Assembly (NCBI RefSeq): GCF_002216855.1
Contig: NZ_CP022356.1
Location: 248,001 to 312,000 of the forward strand
Direction of reading: 5' to 3'
From: Paraphotobacterium marinum
Lineage (GTDB): Bacteria > Pseudomonadota > Gammaproteobacteria > Enterobacterales > Vibrionaceae
DNA length: 64,000 bases
This document shows, piece after piece, positions 19,719 through 28,961 of this stretch. How positions within the stretch are numbered: position 1 is the first letter of the stretch; each line of letters starts with the position of its first letter. A program made the position numbers and the translations under genes. The notes under the pieces were generated by a model, which searched no databases, had not been told where the DNA came from, and saw only the letters and a program-made list of their open reading frames with translations.

Positions 19719-20903
19719 ATGAATGAAATTGGAACAGCCAATTCGGGTTCACAAATAAGTATGATGCTTTTGGGGTCTGGGGAGTTAGGAAAAGAATTTA
19801 CGATTGCTGCACAGAGGCTTGGGATATATGTTATTGCGGTCGATCGATACCCAAATGCACCAGCAATGCAAGTAGCACATCAAGCAGAAGTTATTAATAT
19901 GCAGGATCATTTTCAAATTAAACATTTGATTGAAAAGTTAAATCCAACATTTATTGTTCCAGAAATTGAAGCAATATCGACACGCACATTGTTAGAGTTA
20001 GAAATGAACGGCTTTAATGTTGTTCCATCAGCTAAAGCAGTGCATTTAACGATGGACAGACAGGGTATTCGTGATTTAGCAGCCAATGAATTAAATTTAC
20101 CTACATCTAAGTTTAAGTTTATTGATAATTATCAAGATTATTTAGAGGGTATAAAAAAAATTGGGATTCCGTGTGTTTTAAAACCTACGAGAAGTAGCTC
20201 TGGTAAAGGGCAGTTTTATATTAAATCTTCTGAAGATATTGAAACAGCTTGGCATTATGCTCATGAAAATAGCAGAGGGAAAAGTGATGCCTTTATTATT
20301 GAAGAGTTTATAAAATTTGATGAAGAAATTACATTATTGACAGTCAAGCATCAAGATGGAACATCATTTTGTCAGCCAATAGGGCATACGCAGAAAAATG
20401 GGGATTATCAGGAGTCATGGCAGCCACATGATTTGAAAGAAAATGTTATCAAACAGGCGCAACATATTGCAAAGACGATTACCGATAATTTGGGTGGTCA
20501 TGGAATCTTTGGTGTTGAGTTATTTATTAAAGGCGATGAAGTATATTTTAATGAGGTATCACCACGACCTCATGATACAGGCCTAGTTACATTAGTTTCT
20601 CAAAATATAAATCAGTTTGAGCTTCATCTTCGTGCTATTTTAGGACTCCCTGTTCCTAAGAATATTTCTATAAGAACACCTGCCGCTTCAGCAGCAATTT
20701 TATTAGTAGGAAATTCGAATGAACCAAGTTTTGTGGGTGTGCCGGATGCGTTGAAGGTAAAAAATTCGGATATTAAATTATTTGGAAAGCCTTTCATAAA
20801 TGGACAAAGGAGAATGGGCGTAGCGTTAGTATATGACGATAAGATTGAGGATGCTGTACAAAGGGCAAATCAATGTGCTAAAAAGATAGACTTAAAACAT
20901 TAA
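19719..20903 (+). CDS. purT: Formate-dependent phosphoribosylglycinamide formyltransferase PurT
   Basis: A 394-aa ATP-grasp enzyme of purine synthesis that formylates GAR using formate and ATP. It shows [20 protein letters not shown] (nucleotide/GAR-binding loop), [29 protein letters not shown] (ATP-grasp P-loop) and [16 protein letters not shown] (metal ligands). I start it at ATG 19719, 7 bp after AGAGG, not at the TTG 19713. A monocistronic gene; I see no clear PurR operator. Confidence 0.95.
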   Translation: MNEIGTANSGSQISMMLLGSGELGKEFTIAAQRLGIYVIAVDRYPNAPAMQVAHQAEVINMQDHFQIKHLIEKLNPTFIVPEIEAISTRTLLELEMNGFNVVPSAKAVHLTMDRQGIRDLAANELNLPTSKFKFIDNYQDYLEGIKKIGIPCVLKPTRSSSGKGQFYIKSSEDIETAWHYAHENSRGKSDAFIIEEFIKFDEEITLLTVKHQDGTSFCQPIGHTQKNGDYQESWQPHDLKENVIKQAQHIAKTITDNLGGHGIFGVELFIKGDEVYFNEVSPRPHDTGLVTLVSQNINQFELHLRAILGLPVPKNISIRTPAASAAILLVGNSNEPSFVGVPDALKVKNSDIKLFGKPFINGQRRMGVALVYDDKIEDAVQRANQCAKKIDLKH

Positions 20904-21123
20904 TAAGCTTTTAGTCTGATAGTGGCTCGATTATTTGAAAAAGCTTAAATATTTATTTAGTTATGTTTATTTAATTATAAATGAATTAAATAAGATTCAC
21001 AGCGACGTTATTAGTTAGTTTATGTCTTGGATGAATTTACATTGTAAATTTAATCAAGGTAAAATATTTTAATTAGTCTAATGATAACTTAATTAGAATT
21101 GACTGAAAAAGGATTTAGAAAAC

Positions 21124-22104
21124 ATGAATTTTGCAATTATTGGGGCTGGTCTATCTAGTTTATCACTAGCCAGTTTTTTAAAAGATTATGGTCAAGTTAC
21201 AATTTTTGAAAAATCCAGAGGACTTGGCGGAAGAATTGCAACACGTTATCATAAAGACTTTAATTTTGATCATGGAGCTCAATTTTTTACTGTAAAAAGC
21301 GCAACTTTCAAACAATTTTTAGAACCTTCAATTCGTAATGAGTCGCTAAAGATCTGGCCAGCAAGATTTATCGAAATTAAAAATGGTCAGTACTCAAATC
21401 AAAAAGTTTGGAATAAAGACTTTCCACATTATGTGGGGGTGCCAAATATGAATTCTTTTCTAAAAAATAAGAGTAACCATCATGATATCAAATTAGAAAC
21501 AAACATCAAGAAAATAAAAAAAGTAGCGGACAAGTGGAATGTGTTTGATCAAGATAATAATGAATATGGTTTTTTCGATTGGGTGTTTGTGACCGCTCCT
21601 TATCAACAAACAAAAAATTTAATAGAAGAACATACTACATTTAGTGAACAGGTTTCGTTTATTAAGATGAAGGGGTGTTTCACTTTAATGATAGAAATGG
21701 ATCATTTTAATGATTTGGGATGGGATGCGGCTCTAGTTCGTGATAAAAACATCAGTTGGATTTCTGTAAATTCATCTAAGCCTGGCAGAGGATCGGCCAA
21801 AACAATGGTTATTCATTCGACCAATGATTGGGCCGATACAAATATGAATCTTGAAAAGAAAGCAGCTTTAAGATTTTTATTAAATGAGCTAGATACTATC
21901 CTTCCAGGGATTTGTAACAACATCAGATTCGCAGATATCCATCGATGGCGGTATGCGAATGTAGACAAACAAAATGGACAAAATTCATACCTTGATCCAA
22001 ACTCAAAAATAGGGGCTTGTGGAGACTGGTTTATAAAAGGACGAGTAGAGTCAGGGTTTTCTTCCGCTGAGCATTTATTTAATAATTTGAAAACGTTACT
22101 TTGA
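21124..22104 (+). CDS. Renalase-like NAD(P)/FAD-dependent amine oxidoreductase
   Basis: 326 aa. The N-terminal dinucleotide-binding motif [16 protein letters not shown] is followed by FEKSRGLGGRIATR (FAD ribose site) and DHGAQFFTVKS. The C-terminal GACGDWFIKGRVESGFSSA closes the FAD site. This combination is typical of the renalase-like family, whose genes often stand beside photolyases. Its stop overlaps the photolyase start (TGATG), so the two are co-translated. The physiological substrate is unknown. Confidence 0.8.
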   Translation: MNFAIIGAGLSSLSLASFLKDYGQVTIFEKSRGLGGRIATRYHKDFNFDHGAQFFTVKSATFKQFLEPSIRNESLKIWPARFIEIKNGQYSNQKVWNKDFPHYVGVPNMNSFLKNKSNHHDIKLETNIKKIKKVADKWNVFDQDNNEYGFFDWVFVTAPYQQTKNLIEEHTTFSEQVSFIKMKGCFTLMIEMDHFNDLGWDAALVRDKNISWISVNSSKPGRGSAKTMVIHSTNDWADTNMNLEKKAALRFLLNELDTILPGICNNIRFADIHRWRYANVDKQNGQNSYLDPNSKIGACGDWFIKGRVESGFSSAEHLFNNLKTLL

Positions 22105-23534
22105 TGATTAAAAATGATATTGCGATTCATTGGTTTAGAAATGATTTAAGAATACATAATAATAATTCGTTGTTAAATTTATCTCAAAAATACAAAATTT
22201 TTCCTATTTTTATTTTTGATGAAACTCAACCAAAGGAAGATTCCGCAAATTATTGGTGGTTAATTCATTCTTTAGATAAATTGAATCAAAATTTAAATGG
22301 AAATTTACATGTCTATCATGGTAAAGCTGCAGATATAATAAGAAAATTAATTCAAAAATACAATATTAAGGCGTTAGGTTGGAATCGTTGTTATGATCCC
22401 AGTTCAATCGAACGAGATAGTTTTATTAAAGAAGAATTTAAAAAATTTTCATTAGACTATATTAGAAGTGAAAACAGTCATCTTCTTTGGGAGCCCTGGA
22501 AGGTAAAACCGACTAAAAACAAACTGTATACTGTTTTTACACCTTTTTATAAAAAAGGATGTGTAAGTGATCCTATTAATAAAGCTAAACTGAATCAGCC
22601 TTTACAACTGGTATACTCTGATATTCATGAATCAGAATCTTTATTTAATATTAGCCAATTTAATCTTCCGATATGGACACAAAAATTTAAGAAATATTGG
22701 AAAGTTGGAGAAGAGTCTGCGCTTAGCACTTTCACTGATTTTGTTGAAAGAAAAATCGACCAATACAAAGATCGAAGGAACGATGTGGATAGTGAATTTA
22801 TTTCTCAACTTTCCCCTTACATCCACTTTGGTGAAATATCTATTCATCAAATGTGGGATAACTTAAATAAGTTACCCTGTAATAATGGAGTCAACCATTT
22901 TAAAAGTGAATTAGGTTGGCGAGAATTTTCTTATTATTTACTCTATAACTTCCCTGATCTGAAAGAACATAATATTAGGTCTGAATTTAATGCTTATCCA
23001 TGGAAATTTAATGAAACATTCTTTGACGCATGGAAGTGGGGTCAGACAGGATATCCAATGGTTGATGCTGCAATGAGAAGTTTATATGAAACGGGTTATT
23101 TGCATAATAGATGTAGGATGATTGTCGCATCATTTTTAACTAAAAATTTAAATATTCATTGGAAGCAAGGCGCTGAATGGTTTGATCTAACATTGATGGA
23201 TGCTGACTTGGCGAGTAACTATGCAAGCTGGCAATGGGCCGCTGGCTCAGGTACAGATACAATGCAATATTCAAGAATCTTTCATCCTGTTATTCAGGGA
23301 AAAAAGTTTGACGTTAATGGTTCTTATGTTAGACAGTATTTACCTGAGATAAGCAGGTTACCGAATGAATATATTCATTGTCCATGGGAGGCGCCTCAAT
23401 CTATTTTACAGAATCTTGGTATTCAACTTGGGCAAGACTATCCTAATCCTATTGTAAATTTTGAGCAGTCAACCCTAGAAGCAAACAAAAGATTTGAAAT
23501 TATCCAACATCTTATAAAGCAAAATAGGAGTTAA
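22104..23534 (+). CDS. phrB: Deoxyribodipyrimidine photolyase (class I CPD type)
   Basis: About 476 aa. It splits cyclobutane pyrimidine dimers using blue light and reduced FAD. N-terminal antenna domain (IHWFRNDLRIHNN) and C-terminal FAD domain: GWREFSYYLLYNFPDL, TGYPMVDAAMRSLYETGYLHNRCRM, and ASNYASWQWAAGSGTD containing the active-site Asn that contacts flavin N5. Length is normal. ATG 22104 shares one base with the upstream stop. It is the middle of a tight operon with the oxidoreductase and the FeS photolyase. Confidence 0.93.
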   Translation: MIKNDIAIHWFRNDLRIHNNNSLLNLSQKYKIFPIFIFDETQPKEDSANYWWLIHSLDKLNQNLNGNLHVYHGKAADIIRKLIQKYNIKALGWNRCYDPSSIERDSFIKEEFKKFSLDYIRSENSHLLWEPWKVKPTKNKLYTVFTPFYKKGCVSDPINKAKLNQPLQLVYSDIHESESLFNISQFNLPIWTQKFKKYWKVGEESALSTFTDFVERKIDQYKDRRNDVDSEFISQLSPYIHFGEISIHQMWDNLNKLPCNNGVNHFKSELGWREFSYYLLYNFPDLKEHNIRSEFNAYPWKFNETFFDAWKWGQTGYPMVDAAMRSLYETGYLHNRCRMIVASFLTKNLNIHWKQGAEWFDLTLMDADLASNYASWQWAAGSGTDTMQYSRIFHPVIQGKKFDVNGSYVRQYLPEISRLPNEYIHCPWEAPQSILQNLGIQLGQDYPNPIVNFEQSTLEANKRFEIIQHLIKQNRS

Positions 23535-23535
23535 G

Positions 23536-25062
23536 ATGAGCACTAAATTAATTTTAATTTTTGGTGATCAATTAAGTTTAAACATATCTTCTCTTCAAAC
23601 AGCAAATCCAAAAAAAGATATGATCCTCATGTGCGAGTTAAGAAATGAGGTGGAATATGTTAAACATCATAAAATGAAAATTGCTTTTATCTTTTCGGCA
23701 ATGAGACATTTTAGTGGAACGCTTTCTACCAAGGGTTACAATGTAACCTATATTCGTTTAGATGATAAAGAAAATACAGGTAATTTTTATCATGAGGTTG
23801 AAAGGATATGCAAGTTATCATCAATAGATGAGATTGTTTTAACAGAACCGAGTGAGTATAGAGTTTTATCAGATATATGGACATGGCAAAAAAAGTTAAA
23901 CAAGACTGTGACTATACTAGAAGACGATCGCTTTCTTTGTTCAAAAGATGAATTTAAATTCTGGGCTAGTGGAAAAAAACAATTAAGAATGGAGTTTTTT
24001 TATCGAGAAATGAGAAAGAAGTTAGATGTTTTGATGACGGATAAAGCGAATCCAGAGGGAGGGAAGTGGAATTATGATTCAGACAATAGGAAATCCCCAA
24101 ATTTAAACTTAGATATTCCAAATCCCCACATCACTAAAATAGATTCTATTACTGAGGAGGTCATTGAGCTAGTTAATGAAAACTTTGCAGATCATTTTGG
24201 TAAGTTGGAAAACTTTTATTTTGCTGTAACTCGACTAGATGCCTTAAAGGTTTTAGCGCAATTTGTTGAAGAAAGACTTGTATATTTTGGAGACTATCAA
24301 GATGCAATGATTGAGAATGAACCTTGGATGTTTCATTCGCATATCAGTTTTTATTTAAATTGCGGCTTATTAACACCATTAGAATGTGTAAATGCATCCT
24401 TAGTGGCTTATGCCGATAAAAAAGTTCCATTAAATGCGGTTGAAGGTTTCATCCGACAAATTATAGGATGGAGAGAGTATATTAGAGGAATTTATTGGCT
24501 AAAAATGCCATCTTATAAAGAATTAAATTTTCTTGGAAGTACCAGAAAGCTACCTAAGTTTTTTTGGGATGGTAATACGAACCTCAATTGTTTAAAACAG
24601 TGCATTTCAGAAACAGAAAAACATGCGTATGCCCATCATATACAAAGATTAATGGTACTTGGCAATTTCAGTCTTCTTGCTGAATTAGATCCGAGTGATG
24701 TAAATGAATGGTACTTAATTGTGTACGCGGATGCTTATGAATGGGTGGAGTTACCTAATGTAACAGGAATGATTTTATTTGCAGATGGTGGAGTCGTTGC
24801 CAGTAAACCTTATGCGGCTGGTGGTGCTTACATTAACAAAATGTCCAATTATTGCAAGAATTGTTGCTACAGCGTCACTAAAAAGACAGGCGATAAAGCT
24901 TGTCCCTTTAATTATTTATATTGGAATTTTTTAAATAAAAAAAGACCTCTTCTGGAAAAGAATCCAAGGGTTGCAATGATGTATCGTACTTGGGATCGGA
25001 TGGATGAAGAAAAAAAGACTGAAACAATTAAAAGTGCAGAAAAGTTTTTAAATCTTTTATAA
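23536..25062 (+). CDS. FeS-containing (6-4) photolyase / bacterial cryptochrome (PhrB/FeS-BCP type)
   Basis: 508 aa of the 'deoxyribodipyrimidine photolyase-related' family. The N-terminus [16 protein letters not shown] is characteristic. Cysteines at 352, 440, 443 and 456 ([20 protein letters not shown]) match the 4Fe-4S ligands of Agrobacterium PhrB (C350, C438, C441, C454) with a constant offset of two. [16 protein letters not shown] holds the conserved histidines of the (6-4) repair site. It starts right after phrB, behind AGGAG. Expected role: light-driven repair of (6-4) photoproducts. Confidence 0.9.
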   Translation: MSTKLILIFGDQLSLNISSLQTANPKKDMILMCELRNEVEYVKHHKMKIAFIFSAMRHFSGTLSTKGYNVTYIRLDDKENTGNFYHEVERICKLSSIDEIVLTEPSEYRVLSDIWTWQKKLNKTVTILEDDRFLCSKDEFKFWASGKKQLRMEFFYREMRKKLDVLMTDKANPEGGKWNYDSDNRKSPNLNLDIPNPHITKIDSITEEVIELVNENFADHFGKLENFYFAVTRLDALKVLAQFVEERLVYFGDYQDAMIENEPWMFHSHISFYLNCGLLTPLECVNASLVAYADKKVPLNAVEGFIRQIIGWREYIRGIYWLKMPSYKELNFLGSTRKLPKFFWDGNTNLNCLKQCISETEKHAYAHHIQRLMVLGNFSLLAELDPSDVNEWYLIVYADAYEWVELPNVTGMILFADGGVVASKPYAAGGAYINKMSNYCKNCCYSVTKKTGDKACPFNYLYWNFLNKKRPLLEKNPRVAMMYRTWDRMDEEKKTETIKSAEKFLNLL

Positions 25063-25081
25063 TTTAATCAATAAACTTCAT

Positions 25082-25219
25082 ATGACTCATAAAAAATTAA
25101 ATTTACCTCAGAAAATATGTCCAGTATGTGGAAAACCTTTTTCCTGGCGAAAAAAGTGGCAAAATTGTTGGGAGGAAGTTATTTATTGTTCAGAGAGGTG
25201 CAGAAAAAATAAAAATTAA
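25082..25219 (+). CDS. DUF2256 zinc-ribbon-like small protein
   Basis: 45 aa, just 19 bp after the FeS photolyase. Two CxxC-type pairs are visible, [14 protein letters not shown] and [10 protein letters not shown], with the conserved W-x-x-x-W-x-x-x-W-E-E-V core of DUF2256. It probably binds one zinc ion. DUF2256 genes are regularly found beside photolyase-family genes, which fits this position as the last gene of the operon; the biochemical role is unknown. Confidence 0.8.
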   Translation: MTHKKLNLPQKICPVCGKPFSWRKKWQNCWEEVIYCSERCRKNKN

Positions 25220-25558
25220 TAATATTTATTATGAAATGTACTCATATACATTACTGAAATTTTCATCTCAATTAAAGGCAAAACGCTTTATAATTAATCC
25301 CACGTTAAAAATTAAACAAAATTTCCTCCCATAAATTAGTTTTATCCCTAATTTGCGTTATTTCGGAGCTGATTCATGTGATAGAATAACAACTTTATAG
25401 ATTTGCAGGCTTTAAAAATTAGATAATTAACACTCAGTGATTTGTCGTTACAGAATGTCTTGCAAAGTGAATAATTAATTTAAGCAAAATGGAGCTATTA
25501 TGAGTCATTTCAAATTACTACTAAAGTAAATTATTAAATAAGTTGAAAATAATAAAAA
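25220..25558. other. Noncoding gap before LytTR locus 2
   Basis: 339 bp with no supported gene or clear terminator. Confidence 0.4.
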
Positions 25559-26065
25559 TTGACAATTATGACAAAAAAATTTGTAAAAGAAAATCAGATA
25601 TTAATGTTGGGAATTTTTCTAATTCTATTAAACGCCATTCTATCCACCTTTCAGAGGGTAGTCGTTAGATATGATTATCTAGACAACCTCAAAGTGTCAT
25701 TAAATGGGCATGATATAATTCTGAGCTTTTATGATTTACTACTTGAGTATGGTTTATCTACTTTAGGAACATTTTTTATTTTTTCTTTCGGTTTGTATTT
25801 AGTGCATAAAATTAATCGCAAACTGGACTATGGGTATGAAATTATAAAATACTATTCACTTTTATTTTTCATATGCTTATTATGTTGCGTACTTATCATT
25901 ATATGGGTTCTGAATGCGATTACTTTATTTGTTTTCATTATGACTGCTCATTTAGGTCATCAAATGTTATCTTTTACTTGGTGGTGTAGTATGCTTAAAG
26001 AGCAATTTAATCTCAAGTATATTTCTAAGATATTAATTTTACATCTTTTTATGTTTTCTTTTTAA
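25559..26065 (+). CDS. LytTR regulator locus 2, membrane half
   Basis: 168 aa with at least four hydrophobic segments (about 14-34, 55-80, 95-120 and 120-140), ending ILILHLFMFSF at TAA 26063-26065. In the -1 frame the sequence continues as a further hydrophobic stretch (FYVFFLIVYSFVFRKF) into the LytTR half, so the last membrane helix straddles the junction. One extra T in the T5 run (CTTTTTATG, near 26046-26050) would make one frame. No canonical slippery heptamer is in phase here. The TTG 25559 start is uncertain; ATG 25568 is the alternative. Confidence 0.55.
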   Translation: MTIMTKKFVKENQILMLGIFLILLNAILSTFQRVVVRYDYLDNLKVSLNGHDIILSFYDLLLEYGLSTLGTFFIFSFGLYLVHKINRKLDYGYEIIKYYSLLFFICLLCCVLIIIWVLNAITLFVFIMTAHLGHQMLSFTWWCSMLKEQFNLKYISKILILHLFMFSF

Positions 26066-26079
26066 TCGTCTATTCTTTT

Positions 26080-26685
26080 GTGTTTAGAAAATTTTCAGGA
26101 GCCGATTTTTCTGTACTCTTAAATCAACAAACGATTAAGAAATTGATTCAAAAAATTTCAAAAGTAAATGTTTTAGATAACTCTGATGAAGAAGAGTTAG
26201 TCGTCAAAGATTCTGATTCTTTAACAAAGAATCAGAATCAAACACATACTTTATCAAAAGAAAAATTAATTAACAAAGAAAAAAATTCTCTGACAAATAA
26301 CAAGAAACAGACACATATTTTATCAAAAGAACAAATGATAAAGTTATTTATTGTGAAAAAATTATCGGAAACACACTTTATTTCCATTAATGATGTGTTC
26401 GCACTTATAGCTGATGGGAATTATGTGCAATTAATAACAAAACATAATAATTTTTTACTTCGAACTCCCTTGAGTCAACTAGAATTGAAATTGCCTAAGA
26501 CTTTTCAGAGAGTCCATCGTTGTCATATCATAGATTTAAAAAGAATTATAAGAACTGACTACGATTCAAAAACAAAAAAAATGGAAGTGATTTTAGACTC
26601 TAATCAAAAGTATGTTATCTCAAGAAGTTATCAATTTTTAGTAAGAAAATATCTAAAAGAAAAATCTATACTAAAAAGTACTTAG
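26080..26685 (+). CDS. LytTR regulator locus 2, DNA-binding half
   Basis: 201 aa. Residues about 1-100 form a long charged linker with an imperfect repeat (NKNQNQTHTLSKE... NNKKQTHILSKEQ), then LytTR at about 100-195: FISINDVFALIADGNYVQL, LRTPLSQLELKL, RVHRCHIIDL and YVISRSYQFLVRKYL. GTG 26080 is only the first possible start; the open frame reaches back into the end of the membrane half, so the natural protein was probably one chain of about 375 aa. Relation to the upstream half is -1. Confidence 0.6.
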   Translation: MFRKFSGADFSVLLNQQTIKKLIQKISKVNVLDNSDEEELVVKDSDSLTKNQNQTHTLSKEKLINKEKNSLTNNKKQTHILSKEQMIKLFIVKKLSETHFISINDVFALIADGNYVQLITKHNNFLLRTPLSQLELKLPKTFQRVHRCHIIDLKRIIRTDYDSKTKKMEVILDSNQKYVISRSYQFLVRKYLKEKSILKST

Positions 26686-26835
26686 ATAGTTGCTAAAATA
26701 CATACTAATGTTTGGTTACAAATTCCTCTTTAAGTTATTAAGCAGTAATATTAAGCTTGTAAGGGTGACTTGAAAAAAAAATATATTAGGGTAAATTAAT
26801 ATCAATTTTAAGTTTTCAACTTCACTAATGATTCA

Positions 26836-27543
26836 ATGCTTGGTTTAAAATTTTCTTATTTAGAAAAGTCATTTTTTTTGTTTCTATTCATTTTTTGTCT
26901 TTTAAATATCTTCACTGGTATTTGGAGTAACGCATTTTTATTTGGAAGACCTTTAATCCCAGAAGCAAATAATGAAACTTTTCTTAGCTGGGGTATTTTT
27001 CAAGCTCAATATCGTTTTTTAGAGACCTTACTTCTTATATTTTATTTGTTGTTAATTAAACATTTTTCTATTTACACATTAAGTTTTCGAATGACAATAT
27101 TTTGGATTTTAGTTATTGTTTGCATGTATATGATTTCATTTATCTTATTAGAGTTTATTGTAAATTATGCTTGGGTATATTTTTTTCATACTGAAATAAG
27201 AATAAATATGAAAACATCTAACTTATTTATATTAATAAAAAAAAATTACTTCAATTACCATACAATTTCTAATATTTTTTTTGATATTTTAAACCATCAA
27301 TATTTAATATTCCTTTATCTATTTATATTAAAATATTCAAATACAATGGATTTAAAGGTTATACAAGAAGATGTTATTTCAAAATTAAGTCCTCTGTTTA
27401 ATAAAGATATAACTAAGAGAATTAAAAAAAATGATGAAAATCATAAAGATGAAGATGCCCACGATTATGACAGTTATGACACCAATGAGATAACTAACAA
27501 AGCTCAAATACTTCTAATAAAAAAAATAGAAAAGAATACTTGA
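26836..27543 (+). CDS. LytTR regulator locus 3, membrane half
   Basis: 235 aa with four hydrophobic segments (about 12-34, 55-72, 80-108 and 145-165), then an acidic linker (DENHKDEDAHDYDSYDTNE) and KAQILLIKKIEKNT before TGA 27541. KAQILLIKK is the first strand of the LytTR domain, so the domain is cut by the frame change. The slippery heptamer A AAA AAA lies in frame at 27519-27525, six codons before the stop. Reading -1 from there gives NRKEYLIHVDDI and the rest of the domain. Confidence 0.6.
   Translation: MLGLKFSYLEKSFFLFLFIFCLLNIFTGIWSNAFLFGRPLIPEANNETFLSWGIFQAQYRFLETLLLIFYLLLIKHFSIYTLSFRMTIFWILVIVCMYMISFILLEFIVNYAWVYFFHTEIRINMKTSNLFILIKKNYFNYHTISNIFFDILNHQYLIFLYLFILKYSNTMDLKVIQEDVISKLSPLFNKDITKRIKKNDENHKDEDAHDYDSYDTNEITNKAQILLIKKIEKNT
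27519..27525 (+). promoter_or_regulatory. Candidate -1 frameshift site A AAA AAA
   Basis: Codons ATA AAA AAA ATA place the heptamer in phase inside an A8 run. A -1 slip restores an ungapped match to the paralogue at 28203: KAQILLIKKNRKEYLIH against KAQAILVRKNDEELLIH. The junction falls inside the folded LytTR domain, so re-initiation downstream could not produce a complete domain. Confidence 0.5.
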
Positions 27544-27872
27544 TTCACGTTGATGATATTATTTCTATCAAGTCTGATGGAAACTACATGAATATTGATA
27601 ATGGAGGTGGAATGTTCCCAATCAGAATAACCCTAAAAGCATTATTAGTAAAATTGCCAATTAATTTTATTAGAATAGAACGCTCGCTTGTCATCAATAC
27701 TTCAAAAATTAAAGTTATTAAAATGGTACAAAATAATAAAAGATTTAAAGTTAACTTAATAAATGGAAAAAGTTATTTAGTAGGACTGAATTACCACGTA
27801 AAATTTTTAGAACATGCCATAATCCAGAATTTACTCAAAAGAAATAAGTGCATTATTTCAGAAGAGGGTTAA
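27540..27872 (+). CDS. LytTR regulator locus 3, DNA-binding half
   Basis: 110 aa: LIHVDDIISIKSDGNYMNI, FPIRITLKALLVKL, FIRIERSLVINT and SYLVGLNYHVKFL. It is a LytTR domain lacking its first strand when started at TTG 27540, which overlaps the TGA of the membrane half (TTGA). The missing strand is encoded in the upstream frame before the A AAA AAA heptamer. It ends 7 bp before locus 4 starts, so loci 3 and 4 are one transcript. Confidence 0.6.
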   Translation: MIHVDDIISIKSDGNYMNIDNGGGMFPIRITLKALLVKLPINFIRIERSLVINTSKIKVIKMVQNNKRFKVNLINGKSYLVGLNYHVKFLEHAIIQNLLKRNKCIISEEG

Positions 27873-27879
27873 CGTTATA

Positions 27880-28233
27880 ATGTTTAAATTAAAACTTTCA
27901 AAATTTGAACAACTCTTTTATTTTATTTTAATATTTCATTTTATAACGCAGCAATTGTATTTATTTAATAGCTATAGCTTTATGTTTTTGGGTAAAATGA
28001 GTTTTCTATTAGGTAATTACTCTGAGGCTAATTTATTCATCTTACCTGAAACAATAAAAACAATTTTAATATTTATCGTCTTGTCTTTTTTTATTAAAAT
28101 ATTCATGGTGGTTATTTGTTGTTATTTCTTAAAAAGAAATCTTGCTTTTATTTTAAATCTTACTAAAAAACAATTTTTTGTTTTATATTTTGTATCTATT
28201 TCTTGTTCATTACGATTGCTGTGTTTATCATAA
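27880..28233 (+). CDS. LytTR regulator locus 4, N-terminal membrane part
   Basis: 117 aa with two or three hydrophobic segments (about 10-28, 58-84, 98-112); the frame ends at TAA 28231-28233 within the membrane domain. The 28203 frame (-1 relation) continues with another membrane segment. The break therefore lies upstream of the linker, unlike loci 1 and 3. Candidate positions are the A6 (TAAAAAAC, about 28164-28172) and T6 runs or the TCTTGTTC at 28201; none is a canonical heptamer in phase. Confidence 0.5.
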   Translation: MFKLKLSKFEQLFYFILIFHFITQQLYLFNSYSFMFLGKMSFLLGNYSEANLFILPETIKTILIFIVLSFFIKIFMVVICCYFLKRNLAFILNLTKKQFFVLYFVSISCSLRLLCLS

Positions 28234-28961
28234 TTAATAAATTATTTTTAATAAATTTAATTTTTCATCCAGAATTAAATGCAAAATTACAGTTAAATCT
28301 TTGGGATTATTGGAAGTTTATTTTTCAGGCTATTACTTTTCCTCTTTCACGTTTTACATCGGACCCTTGGACTGCAATTATCGCTCTAATCACTTCCGTT
28401 TCTAGAGATCCATTATTTATTTGTATTTTTGCATTTGGCATTAGATTTTTGAATAAAGGTGAGTTTTATATTTATACAGGTGAGATGCTTCAAAAGCTCA
28501 ACATAAAGAAAAATAAAACCGTAAAATTAAAGGAAGAAAATTTACTTGAAGGAACAGAAAATACTTTGAAAGAAAGTTTTACAAATTCTCAAATTAAATT
28601 AAATAATCGTAAAGCTCAAGCTATACTCGTAAGAAAAAATGATGAAGAATTATTAATTCATTGTGACGATATTTTTTCTGTAGAAGCAGCTGGTAATTAC
28701 ATGAATTTAGACAATGGACAAGAAATATTTTCTATTTACACAACAACCGAAGGTATTTTATCTCAATTACCACAAAACTTTAAAAAAATTCACCGTTCGA
28801 GTATCATTAATTTTGATAAAGTAGTTAGCATTCGCTCTGAATCGACAAAAAACAAAATGGCAATAATATTAGAAAATAACAAAGAATACTTAGTAGCAAG
28901 AAGTTATCAACAAATGGTGAAAAGCTATTTTAAAAATATATCTTTACTTAATAAAAGTTAA
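28203..28961 (+). CDS. LytTR regulator locus 4, C-terminal part with LytTR domain
   Basis: 252 aa. It starts inside a membrane segment (FITIAVFIIINKLFLINLIFH), has one or two more hydrophobic regions, a linker (about 100-145) and a full LytTR domain (about 146-245): KAQAILVRKNDEELLIHCDD, VEAAGNYMNL, KIHRSSIINF and YLVARSYQQMV. TTG 28203 is only the first possible start in this frame; with the 27880 frame it makes one protein of about 360 aa. It is the closest paralogue of locus 3. Confidence 0.6.
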   Translation: MFITIAVFIIINKLFLINLIFHPELNAKLQLNLWDYWKFIFQAITFPLSRFTSDPWTAIIALITSVSRDPLFICIFAFGIRFLNKGEFYIYTGEMLQKLNIKKNKTVKLKEENLLEGTENTLKESFTNSQIKLNNRKAQAILVRKNDEELLIHCDDIFSVEAAGNYMNLDNGQEIFSIYTTTEGILSQLPQNFKKIHRSSIINFDKVVSIRSESTKNKMAIILENNKEYLVARSYQQMVKSYFKNISLLNKS

